From positions 1 through 64,000 of IMG/VR virus record IMGVR_UViG_3300032173_000002: a stretch of 64,000 nt of DNA. The stretch is one strand, 5' to 3'. Positions 23,816-32,944 of the stretch are shown piece by piece. Position numbers and translations under genes: made by a program. The notes beneath the pieces were generated by a model. It was not told the DNA's origin, ran no database searches, and saw only the letters and a program-made list of their open reading frames with translations. This DNA is from a virus. How positions within the stretch are numbered: position 1 is the stretch's first letter; each line of letters starts with the position of its first letter.

Positions 23816-24199
23816 ATGCCGCATAGAAAATCGTGGCAAATTTGGGCAATTTTGTGCAAATTGCTGGCGGTTGGCATTCTTTGCCTTTGGGTCCTTCTCT
23901 CCCTAAGCTATGGGGAAAATGCCTCTTCCTGGGAGAGCTATGTGAAGAATTACATCAACTCGACCCAAAGAAAAAGCTTTGAGACCCCCTTTTCCATAAC
24001 TGGCTTCCGGTTGCTGGGCAAGATGCATGTGGAGCAAGTAGGGGGCACCTATATCTATTTTGGCTTTTACGCCGAACGCTGGCAGGAGAAGCGGAAGTAT
24101 GTTGCGGCCGCCTTCGTCCGCGATGGGATGCCGGAAGGGTATCTGCCACAATGGAGCGATTTCCGCTGCCTTGAGCTCTGTCGTGAGGATTCGATATGA
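23816..24199 (+). CDS. Secreted or membrane-anchored protein (127 aa)
   Basis: ATG 23816 after aaggagatat gives a signal-like N-terminus: basic MPHRKSWQIWAI then LLAVGILCLWVLLSLSYG. The exported part has a tyrosine-rich strand (GGTYIYFGFYAERWQEKRKY). A longer frame from 23678 reads through the zinc-ribbon gene in another frame and is rejected. Export suggests action in the host envelope, for example receptor masking, but this is inference. Confidence 0.5.
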   Translation: MPHRKSWQIWAILCKLLAVGILCLWVLLSLSYGENASSWESYVKNYINSTQRKSFETPFSITGFRLLGKMHVEQVGGTYIYFGFYAERWQEKRKYVAAAFVRDGMPEGYLPQWSDFRCLELCREDSI

Positions 24200-24315
24200 G
24201 GATGGAGCTTATTCGCCTGCCTCAGCATGCGGAGGGGAGCAGGAATGAGTACAGGACGGCATCGGCATTGGGTATCCCGATCTTTTTCTATCCCGCCCTC
24301 CCTCCTCTGAGATAG
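24196..24315 (+). CDS. Short ORF (39 aa) of uncertain reality
   Basis: ATG 24196 overlaps the preceding stop. The peptide (MRMELIRLPQHAEGSRNEYR and a hydrophobic end) has no recognisable pattern. It ends six bases before the next fibre gene. Kept at low confidence because genes here are tightly coupled. Confidence 0.25.
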   Translation: MRMELIRLPQHAEGSRNEYRTASALGIPIFFYPALPPLR

Positions 24316-24320
24316 TCATC

Positions 24321-25838
24321 ATGCCTGATATTGTTTCTACAAAGACGAAGCCGATTGCTGTGGATGGAGATACGATCACTCTGACCGAGCAGAGTTCCTG
24401 CTTTCTGATGAGAGCAGAAACTGGTGGAGGAAGTCAAGTCCAGCTCACCCTGGATACGGTGAGCGGGGAGTCTATCTCTGCTGGAGACTTGGTCAGTCAG
24501 TTCAGGTATGGGGTTCGGAAGGGCTTTGGTCTGAAGACTGGTTCGGCGGAGATAAACCATATTGCAGAGACTCTTGCCTTTGTTGGCATCGCTTGGCTAA
24601 CGAGCAGCAAATTCGTCTGTGTCTATCGCAAATCAGGCGGTTCCAAAATTTACGCCAAGGCGAGTATTCTGAATACGGATTGGACAATTACCTCCGGCGC
24701 CGAGGTAACAATCGCGAACTATGCAACCAGCGGCCATTTGGTTCGCCGCGGAGCGGATGATACATTCATCGTCGCTTGGACGGATAATGCGACCCGAATC
24801 GGACGGCTATTTGCTGCTGCTTGCACAGTGGCAGATACTACCATTACGGTGGGGGCCGAGGCGGAGATCAATCCGAGCTCCTCGGTCTATACCTCCGGGA
24901 GCGACAGCTATGACTTTCGCCTGCTGACCGCTAGCACCTTGCTCTTTGCTTACCGAGATACAGGGGACTCAAATTATCTCCGGGCCTGCGTGGTAACCTG
25001 GTCTGGCACTACATTGACCGTCAATGCGGATGTTCGCATCACTACCACGGCGGTCGATGATGTAAAGTTGGCAGTCCTCTCATCGACCCGAGCACATGTC
25101 TATTATGAAGGAGGCGGCAGTGGCTTTTGGGTCAACTTGATCAAGGTCTCTGGAACCGTACCGAGCGCTGGAACTGCTTATGGCCCGACCGGCGGCTTCA
25201 CCAGCCTGCGGGGGATGGATGCCACCCCCTATAGCTCCGAATACACCATGCATAGCATGGCCGATGGAGCGAATGTTTATGGAGTGGGCGGCTATGGCTA
25301 CCTCTATTCGATGGAGCTTCCAGCGGCAGCTTACAATCGACCCTTCGGTGTCTGGACGACCGGATCGGGATGCGGTAAGACGAGAATCCATGCCGCCACT
25401 CAAGCTGCTTTTGTTCTTTTTGAAGATATTGTTGTGGCTACTTTGAAATACTCTCTTTGCCGCCTTGCCTGGCAATCACCGCAGTGGTTGGCAAGTCAAT
25501 CGATCCACGCAAGTGGAAATCATTTCGATGCTGATCTTGACCCGAGCAGGACAGCGCTGGCAATCTTTTTTACCGATCCAGCAGTGTCCAATCAAGGAAA
25601 TCTTTTAATCTATGATGTGGGTTTCCCCATAGGGATTGCGCAAGAGAACAATTCTGGTGGGAGTCCTCTGCTCATCTGCCATCAGGGTTTGTCTGAGGTT
25701 CATTCGGGTCTTGTGCCGTATTTTCCTTACTACGGACAGACTGATGGTACTTTAATCTCGACAAATAATGGCTGGCTGATTGGTCGGGCAATTGCAGCAG
25801 ATAGTTTACTAGTGGATATGATGAACCTAGTGATCTGA
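24321..25838 (+). CDS. Fibre/adhesin-like protein (505 aa)
   Basis: 505 residues, strand-rich and Ser/Thr/Ala-rich, with no cysteine motif. Repeating strand phrases (TLTVNADVRITTTAVDDVKL; FAAACTVADTTITVGAEAEI) suggest a propeller or beta-helix adhesin. The sequence uses more G/C-ending codons than the head genes. Its place between other fibre genes supports a virion-surface adhesin, possibly the receptor-binding one. Confidence 0.6.
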   Translation: MPDIVSTKTKPIAVDGDTITLTEQSSCFLMRAETGGGSQVQLTLDTVSGESISAGDLVSQFRYGVRKGFGLKTGSAEINHIAETLAFVGIAWLTSSKFVCVYRKSGGSKIYAKASILNTDWTITSGAEVTIANYATSGHLVRRGADDTFIVAWTDNATRIGRLFAAACTVADTTITVGAEAEINPSSSVYTSGSDSYDFRLLTASTLLFAYRDTGDSNYLRACVVTWSGTTLTVNADVRITTTAVDDVKLAVLSSTRAHVYYEGGGSGFWVNLIKVSGTVPSAGTAYGPTGGFTSLRGMDATPYSSEYTMHSMADGANVYGVGGYGYLYSMELPAAAYNRPFGVWTTGSGCGKTRIHAATQAAFVLFEDIVVATLKYSLCRLAWQSPQWLASQSIHASGNHFDADLDPSRTALAIFFTDPAVSNQGNLLIYDVGFPIGIAQENNSGGSPLLICHQGLSEVHSGLVPYFPYYGQTDGTLISTNNGWLIGRAIAADSLLVDMMNLVI

Positions 25839-25867
25839 TGAAATGAAGTTGAGAGGAGCCGTACTGT

Positions 25868-26341
25868 ATGTGGTTCATACGCTGTTTCCAATGTATTTTG
25901 CTGGTGTTTTTTCTCCTCCTTCCTAGCTTTGCCCTGGGAGGAGAATCTCTCAAGCTCTACAGGGCAGAGCTTGATCTAACTTTTGCCCCACCCCATAATG
26001 AGCCAGTGGTTTCTCCCTATGTTGCGAGATACAGGCTAAGAGGGATAGGGGAGATTGAGTGGTGGAGATTTCATCTGGGGGCAAATTTGACTTTCTGGGG
26101 ACTGAACACTTGGCAGCATCCCTCTGTGATGGGGAGGGGGACAGCATCTTGGCAAGATGCAAACTGGGGTATTGAGCAGGTAAGGCTAGATTACCGATAT
26201 TGGGTGGGATTCTTCTTAGATCCTAAAAACAGAGTTTCCCTGTTTATGGAGCATGGCAATTGGATTTATTTGACGGATTACGATGAACGACAAGGATATC
26301 AGTATTATTACCTGTGGGGAGTCCGGCTGAAGTGGGAATGA
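25868..26341 (+). CDS. Secreted beta-rich protein, outer-membrane-like
   Basis: 157 residues. A signal peptide (CILLVFFLLLPSFALGGES) is followed by alternating strands rich in Trp/Tyr with Arg or Gly spacing (YVARYRLRGIGEIEWWRFHL; YQYYYLWGVRLKWE). The C-terminal aromatic-strand ending resembles small outer-membrane beta-barrels. In a phage, such a protein could block the receptor after infection or alter the host surface. It may also be a moron gene unrelated to fibres. Confidence 0.55.
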   Translation: MWFIRCFQCILLVFFLLLPSFALGGESLKLYRAELDLTFAPPHNEPVVSPYVARYRLRGIGEIEWWRFHLGANLTFWGLNTWQHPSVMGRGTASWQDANWGIEQVRLDYRYWVGFFLDPKNRVSLFMEHGNWIYLTDYDERQGYQYYYLWGVRLKWE

Positions 26342-26396
26342 TGGTAGGCCTTTCAAGTTTTCGGAACAACTCTGTTTATGGTAAAGGAGCCAACGG

Positions 26397-26732
26397 ATGA
26401 GCGCCCTAAGTAGGCTGAGGCTGGTAGGGGCCACAGCAGTGGTCAGTTGTATTTTGTGTGTGGTAATACTGGCATATGCTTATGCACAGATTTCATCTGC
26501 TCCAAATCTACAATACAATGTCTCGTCTCTTGTATTATGGATTATTGGATCAGCATTTGGAACGATTGCTTGCTTGATTGGTGTGATCTATAACTTGCTC
26601 CGAAGGGAAATTGATGGGAAGCAAAGTAAAGAAGCTTGTTCCTTAATCGAGAGAAGGACTAACGAGATACTGGAGGAAATTCGCAGGAAAGTATGTAGTA
26701 GTGAATGGGATGGGGTAGAGAGAAGGAAATGA
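26397..26732 (+). CDS. Two-span membrane protein (111 aa)
   Basis: 111 residues with two hydrophobic segments (ATAVVSCILCVVILAYAYA and SLVLWIIGSAFGTIACLIGV), then a charged cytoplasmic helix (IERRTNEILEEIRRKV) ending in GVERRK. The layout resembles holins or small signalling anchors. It lies in the fibre cluster, away from the endolysin, so a lysis role is uncertain. Confidence 0.5.
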   Translation: MSALSRLRLVGATAVVSCILCVVILAYAYAQISSAPNLQYNVSSLVLWIIGSAFGTIACLIGVIYNLLRREIDGKQSKEACSLIERRTNEILEEIRRKVCSSEWDGVERRK

Positions 26733-26783
26733 TCGTTTATTTGGTCCCAGGTGTTATTGCTGTGAGATTAGGGGGTAGGATCA

Positions 26784-29231
26784 ATGAGTGATACTGTATT
26801 GAGTGGTAGGTGGACAGTTTATTACGGCTCGGAAAACAGGCAGAAGAGGATCAAGTGGACTGGTGGTTCTGCGGAACCAGATACAGTTAAGTCTCTGTAC
26901 CTTGCTTTGATGGATTTGTTTGATGAATTAAATCAGATGGATGACGGAGTCCCTATATCTGCTCAAACTCCTACGGAGTACACCATTGGTATCATTGATC
27001 CAGGAGACAAGGACCCGTGGTTTATAGATAAAGAGTCTACGGAGCACCTGAAGGGTGGTGCTCTAAAGACAGCCTCCTGGAAGAGAGTAACCGGCTCTAA
27101 TGTGGGTATTGTCAAGGTGGTCTGTAACAATACAAGCATTGTGGCTGGTGATATTGGGCATGATATTACTCACCAGGACGGAGACTCTGGTACTCTGTTG
27201 GATGTAAAGGGGACTGGAGCGGGATCCGAGTTATGGATTCGACCCGATAGTTATGCTGTTGCAGATGACTGGGATTCCACTTCCGGGACAATTACCTGTA
27301 ATGGACATACAGCAACCCAAACAGCTGCTTCCACAACTGGTGAGATGTTGTGGGCAAACATATACGGATTAGGTACCCTGGCGGAAGACACCCATCTTTA
27401 CATCTACCAGGGCGTGCAAACTGGAGATACTGCACCTGACCATATCTTGACAGGGTATAAGAGCAGCTGGAACTGGTGGTCTGACGGATTCTTTGATGTT
27501 TTAGTCCTGGTTGCAGACCAAGCATCTTCTCTCACAGATCGGCAGTACTTCTTGGATCAGGGATATGTGTCGGTCTTCGCTCGCAGATATGGTGGGACTT
27601 ACACCTACTATATTGTTGACCTGTTTACCGGAGGTCGCAATCCTATTCCTTTGGAGACAGGTGATGATATTTCCAATCCGACAGGTTATCGGACAGTAAC
27701 TCTGTCTTCCTCCTCTGGAACATGGAATGTCGGGGATGAGATCAATGGAGGGACATCCGGGGCAAGAGGCAAGATCACTGCGACCTCCGGGTCGAATCCT
27801 ACCATTACCCTTAGATACTATCTGATTGGAAATGTGGCAACTGATTTCCAGAACGGTGAGACAATTACTGATGTGGAGACCAGCGCAACAGGAACTTCTG
27901 GGACTCCCGCCAACTATGGTCCGGCCACCTATTCGGGGTTATCAGTCACTCATACTGCGAATAATGCATTTGATATAGATGAGAATGGTACTAATGAGTA
28001 TTACTCGGTTGTGATTGATTGCAATAACTACTCCCTCGCAGAGGTTTACGAGTGGCTGAAATATATCGCGAGGGATGGAGCGACGGGAACAGGGAATACG
28101 GATGGGATCGAGGGCGAGCAGTATATTGGCTCCGATTATCGGTTGGTATATAACACATTGACTGGTACTATCTCGGAAGGGGATGTGGTAACACAGGATA
28201 CTTCCCTGGCCAGGGGAACTGTGGTAGCCCATCACACCACTCCTAAGATTCTGGTGCTGAGAAACTGTAGAGGGACTTTTGATACAACCAACCCGGTCAA
28301 GAAAGATGGTAGTAACTATGTAACTATGACTGGTGGGTCTGCTATCGTTGTTACTCCTACCAAGGCGTGTCCATTTGGAACCTTCCCTGGTCAAGCTATC
28401 TTCTTTGCTGCTGCTGGAGTGGTACTGGATAACTACCAGTCCGCAGAGGTGAACAAATTTAGGCTGACAGATGACCAGGGGAATGCAATTGCTGCTCCTA
28501 CTAAAGTTTCGGTGACCATTACTAATACCAGGGTAAAAGATGGAATTGCTGTATTTAGGCTCTCTGGTGGAGAGATCGAGAAGAATTATTACTCGATAGA
28601 TTCAAACCATTCCATTGGGGATACAACAATTAGTGTAGATCCGACCATTAGGGTAGATGAGCCTGGAAAGTCTGACGGTGGTATCCTGTTTGTGGTTGAC
28701 ACTGCTAGCCAGAGGGAGGATCGGTACCGGTACACTGGATACTCGGGCGATGATTTCACTCTGTTCAATAAGTCTTCTGATATAGCAGAATCCGGGACCA
28801 ATGCAACGACCATTGTGGCTACCGGAGGATTTACCAACTGTCTAGTGGGGGATATTATTTACAACTCCACTCGTTTAGCAATTACCTACATCAGTGAAGT
28901 TATAAGTAACGACCAAGTCAGTGTTTATCCTCCTGTAACAGGTCAGACCACTGGAGATAGCTTCCGAGTGGGGGCTGTAGCAGATGGTTACACGACTTCC
29001 GATAAAGTGTATGTTCCTTTGATTCATGCGAGGGAGACTGAGGGGACTGATGCTTCTCCCGGAAGTGAGTCGGTGTCTATCGTTTATAGTTCAGCGATTT
29101 CAGCAAGGGTTAGAGCGAGGCATGCTAATGATACTGAGTATAATATCAAACCCTTCGAGACGGACACCAGCATAGGCTCTGGTGGCGCATCGGTAGCTGT
29201 TATTAGAACTCCCGAAACAATTACTTCTTAA
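26784..29231 (+). CDS. Large tail fibre-type structural protein (815 aa)
   Basis: 815 residues. The N-terminus (VLSGRWTVYYGSENRQKRIK) is of a type I associate with large phage fibre or whisker proteins. Internal strand repeats include VGDEINGGTSGARGKITATS and later FQNGETITDVETSATGT, a TSGA-x-G-x-I motif typical of such proteins. No Cys clusters or enzyme motifs. It is followed by a short coiled-coil protein. Likely a long structural fibre of the virion. Confidence 0.65.
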   Translation: MSDTVLSGRWTVYYGSENRQKRIKWTGGSAEPDTVKSLYLALMDLFDELNQMDDGVPISAQTPTEYTIGIIDPGDKDPWFIDKESTEHLKGGALKTASWKRVTGSNVGIVKVVCNNTSIVAGDIGHDITHQDGDSGTLLDVKGTGAGSELWIRPDSYAVADDWDSTSGTITCNGHTATQTAASTTGEMLWANIYGLGTLAEDTHLYIYQGVQTGDTAPDHILTGYKSSWNWWSDGFFDVLVLVADQASSLTDRQYFLDQGYVSVFARRYGGTYTYYIVDLFTGGRNPIPLETGDDISNPTGYRTVTLSSSSGTWNVGDEINGGTSGARGKITATSGSNPTITLRYYLIGNVATDFQNGETITDVETSATGTSGTPANYGPATYSGLSVTHTANNAFDIDENGTNEYYSVVIDCNNYSLAEVYEWLKYIARDGATGTGNTDGIEGEQYIGSDYRLVYNTLTGTISEGDVVTQDTSLARGTVVAHHTTPKILVLRNCRGTFDTTNPVKKDGSNYVTMTGGSAIVVTPTKACPFGTFPGQAIFFAAAGVVLDNYQSAEVNKFRLTDDQGNAIAAPTKVSVTITNTRVKDGIAVFRLSGGEIEKNYYSIDSNHSIGDTTISVDPTIRVDEPGKSDGGILFVVDTASQREDRYRYTGYSGDDFTLFNKSSDIAESGTNATTIVATGGFTNCLVGDIIYNSTRLAITYISEVISNDQVSVYPPVTGQTTGDSFRVGAVADGYTTSDKVYVPLIHARETEGTDASPGSESVSIVYSSAISARVRARHANDTEYNIKPFETDTSIGSGGASVAVIRTPETITS

Positions 29232-29235
29232 AACT

Positions 29236-29556
29236 ATGGAAGACCAAGAGAAGATTGCCGGTCTCCTCCTTCTCAAGAAAGAGATAGAGGACAACATAAG
29301 CAGATTGAGACAAGGGATTAAGTCTCTCCGGGAGGAGCAAGAAGAGCTTAAATTCTATTTGACTGTCCCTCCTGAGAAGAAGTGGAAGAATCTTGGTGAA
29401 GTGAGCTATGACAAGCAAGCATTAGAAAACAATATTGCGAGGATAGAAGTCAATATTGAAAGAGTGGAGCGGTCTGTTAGAAATGAGCAAGAATCATTGG
29501 AAAGAATGGAAGAGGCGATAGAGATACTGAAGAAACAGCAGATTGCAAGGAGTTAG
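29236..29556 (+). CDS. Coiled-coil protein (106 aa)
   Basis: 106 residues, nearly all heptad-patterned (KEIEDNISRLRQGIKSLREE; NIARIEVNIERVERSVRNEQ), with a short break at LTVPPEKKWKNLGEV. This looks like a hairpin coiled coil. It starts four bases after the large fibre gene and is probably a fibre accessory or assembly chaperone. Confidence 0.55.
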   Translation: MEDQEKIAGLLLLKKEIEDNISRLRQGIKSLREEQEELKFYLTVPPEKKWKNLGEVSYDKQALENNIARIEVNIERVERSVRNEQESLERMEEAIEILKKQQIARS

Positions 29557-29559
29557 AAA

Positions 29560-29727
29560 GTGAATAAAGTTACTATTACATATTCAATTTTGTCGGATAG
29601 AGTTTTGACTGAAGAAGAAATTATGAGTTGCCTTCAATTAAAGGATGATATTGGAGTTAGTAGAAAAGTGGAACTTATTGACAGCACCTTAGTTGATGTG
29701 AAATGTGATGAGGTGGTAATAGAATAA
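29560..29727 (+). CDS. Small hypothetical protein (55 aa)
   Basis: GTG 29560, three bases after the coiled-coil gene. 55 residues with alternating strands (NKVTITYSILSDRVLTEEEI; SRKVELIDSTLVDVKCDEVV). It is more AT-rich than its upstream neighbours, like the fibre gene that follows, so the two may have arrived together. Confidence 0.45.
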   Translation: MNKVTITYSILSDRVLTEEEIMSCLQLKDDIGVSRKVELIDSTLVDVKCDEVVIE

Positions 29728-29730
29728 GAG

Positions 29731-31290
29731 ATGGCTGGAACAGTTACTGCCAACTTAACTACGATAAGCCTATGTGAAGCCACGACAGGTTGGACTGCTG
29801 TAGGTGGCACTAATGCATTGAATGACCCTACAGTCTTTGATGCAAAGCAGGGCAGTTATTGTTTACAGAATTACAGTGCTTCAGCAGTGAACCGCGGTTC
29901 GGATTATGATTTTGGAGCAAATACTGACCTATCCGATACTGCCCTTTACTTGTGGTTTGCTTTCAGTAAAGTTCCTCATGCTACCAACTATATGAGAATT
30001 AGGGTTACAGATGCAGCTGGAAACTGGGGCGAATGGAATGTTTTTAACAAAGCAATGCTTCCTCATCTATCTTGGATTTGCTGGACAGTTAAAACGACTG
30101 TAGCGTTTGATGCAACTGGCGGAACAAATCCAACTATGACCCAGATAAGGAAGGTCGGTTGGAGAATGGATGCAGTTGTAGCAAAGGTATATATCTATTG
30201 GGATGCGTGGAGATATGGGACTGGTTTGTCAATAAAGGGAGGAACGATTGATTCACCAGCAGTTCTTGAAGACCTTTATACAGCGGACAGTGATTATGGA
30301 GTTATTGAGAAGTATAATGGAGTTTATTTTCTTCAAGGTAAAGTTCTTATTGGCTCGACAGCAGCAGGTGATAGCACATACTTTCAAGATAAAAATCAGA
30401 CTGTTGTCTTTAAGTCTATTAAAGGAAGCCCGACAGGATTTTATGAGATAAAAGGACAGGGGAATTCGACTGGAACGACAAAAATCTTCTTTGGTGAAAA
30501 GGCTGGAGGAGCAGGGATTTCTGGATTATCCATAAGTGCTCCGTCGGCAATGAAGTGGAAGTTGACCGTGTCGGATACCTATATTACGCAGTTTGGTTTC
30601 TATGGATGTAATTTTCAGAATGTGGACACAATTCAAGGCCAAGCTTATTCGACTTCGAAGGAGTTTTTGAATACGAGTTTTACAGCAGGCGCTGAGATGT
30701 TACCTGATACAGGAATTGTAAAGAACTGCAATTTTATTTCGGCTTCTGGTAGAGCAATAAGAATGAGTTCTACGAGCCATCATATTACGGATTGTAATTT
30801 TATTAACTGTGTGTATGGGGTGCATGTGCCTTTTAGTGATTCAGTTACATTTGATGATCTAAAGTTTGCAGGAGGAGATGGTTCGACTAGATGGGATATT
30901 GAGCATTCTGTATCTGGAACTTTGGTAGTAAATTGCACCAATGGGTCTAATCCGCAATATGTGAAAGAAACGGGAGGTGGTAACACTCAGATTAATAATG
31001 CTGTTTATTTGAGCATCTATGTGAAAGATAGAAATAATAATCCAATTCCGTATGCTCAGTGTGCCATTTTTAAGGTTTCTGATGGTGCGCAGTTAATGAA
31101 CGAGGATTCTGATACGAATGGGCTTGCTCAGGAGAGTTTTAATTATCCGGGATCTGATGTTCCGGTTTACTGGAGAGTTAGAAAATCGTCAGGGGGAGCT
31201 ACGAGGTATATTCCAGCTGGAGGAACAGGGACAATAACTTCGTCAGGATTTACAGTCACAGTGACGCTATATGAAGAGTCATTAGTGTGA
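29731..31290 (+). CDS. Beta-helix fibre/adhesin protein (519 aa)
   Basis: 519 residues. The middle has repeated short rungs (NVDTIQGQAYSTSKEFLNTS; IVKNCNFISASGRAIRMSST; ITDCNFINCVYGVHVPFSDS), the pattern of a right-handed parallel beta-helix, as in tailspikes. The C-terminus (about 430-519) looks like an Ig/carboxypeptidase-regulatory-type domain (IYVKDRNNNPIPYAQCAIFK). Possible depolymerase or adhesin; no catalytic pair can be assigned. The DNA is AT-rich relative to flanks, which suggests horizontal origin. Confidence 0.6.
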   Translation: MAGTVTANLTTISLCEATTGWTAVGGTNALNDPTVFDAKQGSYCLQNYSASAVNRGSDYDFGANTDLSDTALYLWFAFSKVPHATNYMRIRVTDAAGNWGEWNVFNKAMLPHLSWICWTVKTTVAFDATGGTNPTMTQIRKVGWRMDAVVAKVYIYWDAWRYGTGLSIKGGTIDSPAVLEDLYTADSDYGVIEKYNGVYFLQGKVLIGSTAAGDSTYFQDKNQTVVFKSIKGSPTGFYEIKGQGNSTGTTKIFFGEKAGGAGISGLSISAPSAMKWKLTVSDTYITQFGFYGCNFQNVDTIQGQAYSTSKEFLNTSFTAGAEMLPDTGIVKNCNFISASGRAIRMSSTSHHITDCNFINCVYGVHVPFSDSVTFDDLKFAGGDGSTRWDIEHSVSGTLVVNCTNGSNPQYVKETGGGNTQINNAVYLSIYVKDRNNNPIPYAQCAIFKVSDGAQLMNEDSDTNGLAQESFNYPGSDVPVYWRVRKSSGGATRYIPAGGTGTITSSGFTVTVTLYEESLV

Positions 31291-31300
31291 TGGATGAGGT

Positions 31301-32014
31301 ATGTCAATTAGATACGATATTATTGTTCATTGGGAAGAGTCACCGAGGATAATAGAAGTGCTAGCTCCCTCTACTCTCTTAATGATCCAAGACCTTGTTG
31401 ATACTTTGAGATTTCTTGAGGCAGATCCCCTGAACTGGAGCTACCCACACCTGGTGGACTCCTATGGTAAGCAATACTTGGCAGAGGGCAAATATGTGGG
31501 GATCACTCTTGCCTTGAGGAATGCGAGATTGAAGTTTGAGAGCAGGCCTGGGCCGGGCTGGGTAAGATGCAAGGTAACCGGAGGGAATTTGGTTGCTTAT
31601 GACGAAAATGAAAATCCGATGGAGCCAATTGAAGTAAGCAACTTTACCCAGCTTACTGTGGAACTGGATGTTTCCCCTGCCTTAATTGTTACGGGTGGAA
31701 GTGCCCTTACCCAGGAAGAACATGACGAGCTGATGAAGGTGTCTTCTGTGAAAGGAAAGACAGACCAATTAGCCTTCACAGAGACGAACAGAGTGGATTC
31801 AACCGCAATGAATCTGGATGAAGAAGCTATCGCCGATAAAGTGAAGGAGGAAATACAACCGGATTTGGATCGCCTGCTGGAGATGTATAGATTACTGGGC
31901 CTTGATCCTTCAATACCTTTGATTGTCTCCCTGACTCAGAGGAAGGCTGGCACAATAGTTCAAAGGATAGAAGAGGAGGAAGCTACCAAGACAGTTACGG
32001 TGACGAGGGAGTAA
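31301..32014 (+). CDS. Structural protein, fibre-associated (237 aa)
   Basis: 237 residues. The N-terminal part includes IDWRYDIIVHWEESP-like strands and LNWSYPHLVDSYGKQYLAEG. A helix with EEHDELM leads to a charged helical tail (ADKVKEEIQPDLDRLLEMYR) that could trimerise. I associate this layout with phage structural genes near fibres. No more specific family name is justified. Confidence 0.5.
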   Translation: MSIRYDIIVHWEESPRIIEVLAPSTLLMIQDLVDTLRFLEADPLNWSYPHLVDSYGKQYLAEGKYVGITLALRNARLKFESRPGPGWVRCKVTGGNLVAYDENENPMEPIEVSNFTQLTVELDVSPALIVTGGSALTQEEHDELMKVSSVKGKTDQLAFTETNRVDSTAMNLDEEAIADKVKEEIQPDLDRLLEMYRLLGLDPSIPLIVSLTQRKAGTIVQRIEEEEATKTVTVTRE

Positions 32015-32017
32015 ACA

Positions 32018-32338
32018 ATGATTGTCCCTCACTCGATTGGAGTGGAAGGGCTTGGCTATGGTCCGAGGGCTGTGGCTACCCAGGGTCTGAGCTTTGTCGT
32101 AGCTGTACTGGTTGAGGTTAAGAGACTCGGCGGAGGGGGCCTTGGAATTCTCCCTGAGTGGGAGAAGGTAGATGTCTTAGTTGTCTCCCCTGTGAATTTT
32201 GCCAGTTTGAGAAAATGGAAAAAGCCCTTCATAAAGTTTGTAGCTTTATCGGATGGTCCAGAAGTCAAGGTGGTCGAGGTAGAGGGACAGCAGTTTCAGT
32301 TGACTGTTGTCAAGGGAGTGCTGATAGAGGGGGATTGA
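32018..32338 (+). CDS. Hypothetical structural protein (106 aa)
   Basis: 106 residues starting four bases after the upstream gene. It is strand-rich and hydrophobic (LSFVVAVLVEVKRLGGGGLG; VKVVEVEGQQFQLTVVKGVL). It sits with two neighbours in a tight three-gene set, so it is probably a virion component. Nothing more specific can be said. Confidence 0.5.
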   Translation: MIVPHSIGVEGLGYGPRAVATQGLSFVVAVLVEVKRLGGGGLGILPEWEKVDVLVVSPVNFASLRKWKKPFIKFVALSDGPEVKVVEVEGQQFQLTVVKGVLIEGD

Positions 32339-32357
32339 TTCGCTGGGGGAGGCTTAG

Positions 32358-32852
32358 ATGATACAGATTGATCCTACAAAGTCCAAGGAGATTCGTTTCA
32401 AGATGGAGATTCAAGGTGCTACCGGGCCTGTGGAGGCAAGACTGGTGATGCCTACCAAGAATAACTATTCCTTGGTCTTTAATAGCTCAGTGGTGAATGG
32501 AGTAGCGAGTGTTCTGGTTCCTCCCCTGGGGGAGATAGGGAGGAATGTAATAGGGGAAGCCCGACTGGAAGTGATTGCGGACAATTATATCCTGGTTCCC
32601 TGGACTGGTAGTTTCCAATTTGTTGAGTCCTTCTCTGTGAAGTCAGTAGTGGTAGAGGGAGAGTCGGGGCCTTCGGAGGCTCCACTCAAGGGAGTCCCCA
32701 AAGTGTCCAGTGCTATCCTGGAGGAAATTGATCTGTCGGTTAAGCCGAGCCCAGCCAAGGCTCCTCCAATGAAGGCGAGCAGGAAAGGAAAGGCTTCTGA
32801 AGTGATTTGTGGAATGGATGAGTTTTTCAGAATACAGAAGGGGGAGGGGTAG
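32358..32852 (+). CDS. Virion structural protein with proline/lysine tail
   Basis: 164 residues. The first 100 residues form a beta-sandwich-like domain (VEARLVMPTKNNYSLVFNSS; ARLEVIADNYILVPWTGSFQ), a pattern found in head-associated proteins of large phages. The rest is a flexible P/K/S linker (KPSPAKAPPMKASRKG) and a short C-terminal helix (GMDEFFRIQKG) that may be a docking peptide. It ends at the start of the 32.85-kb repeat arm. Confidence 0.5.
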   Translation: MIQIDPTKSKEIRFKMEIQGATGPVEARLVMPTKNNYSLVFNSSVVNGVASVLVPPLGEIGRNVIGEARLEVIADNYILVPWTGSFQFVESFSVKSVVVEGESGPSEAPLKGVPKVSSAILEEIDLSVKPSPAKAPPMKASRKGKASEVICGMDEFFRIQKGEG

Positions 32853-32933
32853 GAAAATTAGGGGTAAGAAAAGAAAATAGGTTTTAGGGGGTGTTTCTAT
32901 TGAAATTCAGGGTGTTTTTAAGGAGGTTTTAGG
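32851..32933 (+). repeat. Long inverted repeat, left arm
   Basis: About 81 bases that recur in inverse orientation at 63505-63586 with roughly 93% identity by eye; differences are one indel and about five substitutions. The element contains aaaagaaaatagg, a G-run, ttgaaattcaggg and tttttaaggagg. The last block lies just before the gene at 32945 and could supply a ribosome-binding site or promoter. A diverged copy in this orientation is at 11424-11500. Confidence 0.85.
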
Positions 32934-32944
32934 GAGAGGAGAGG

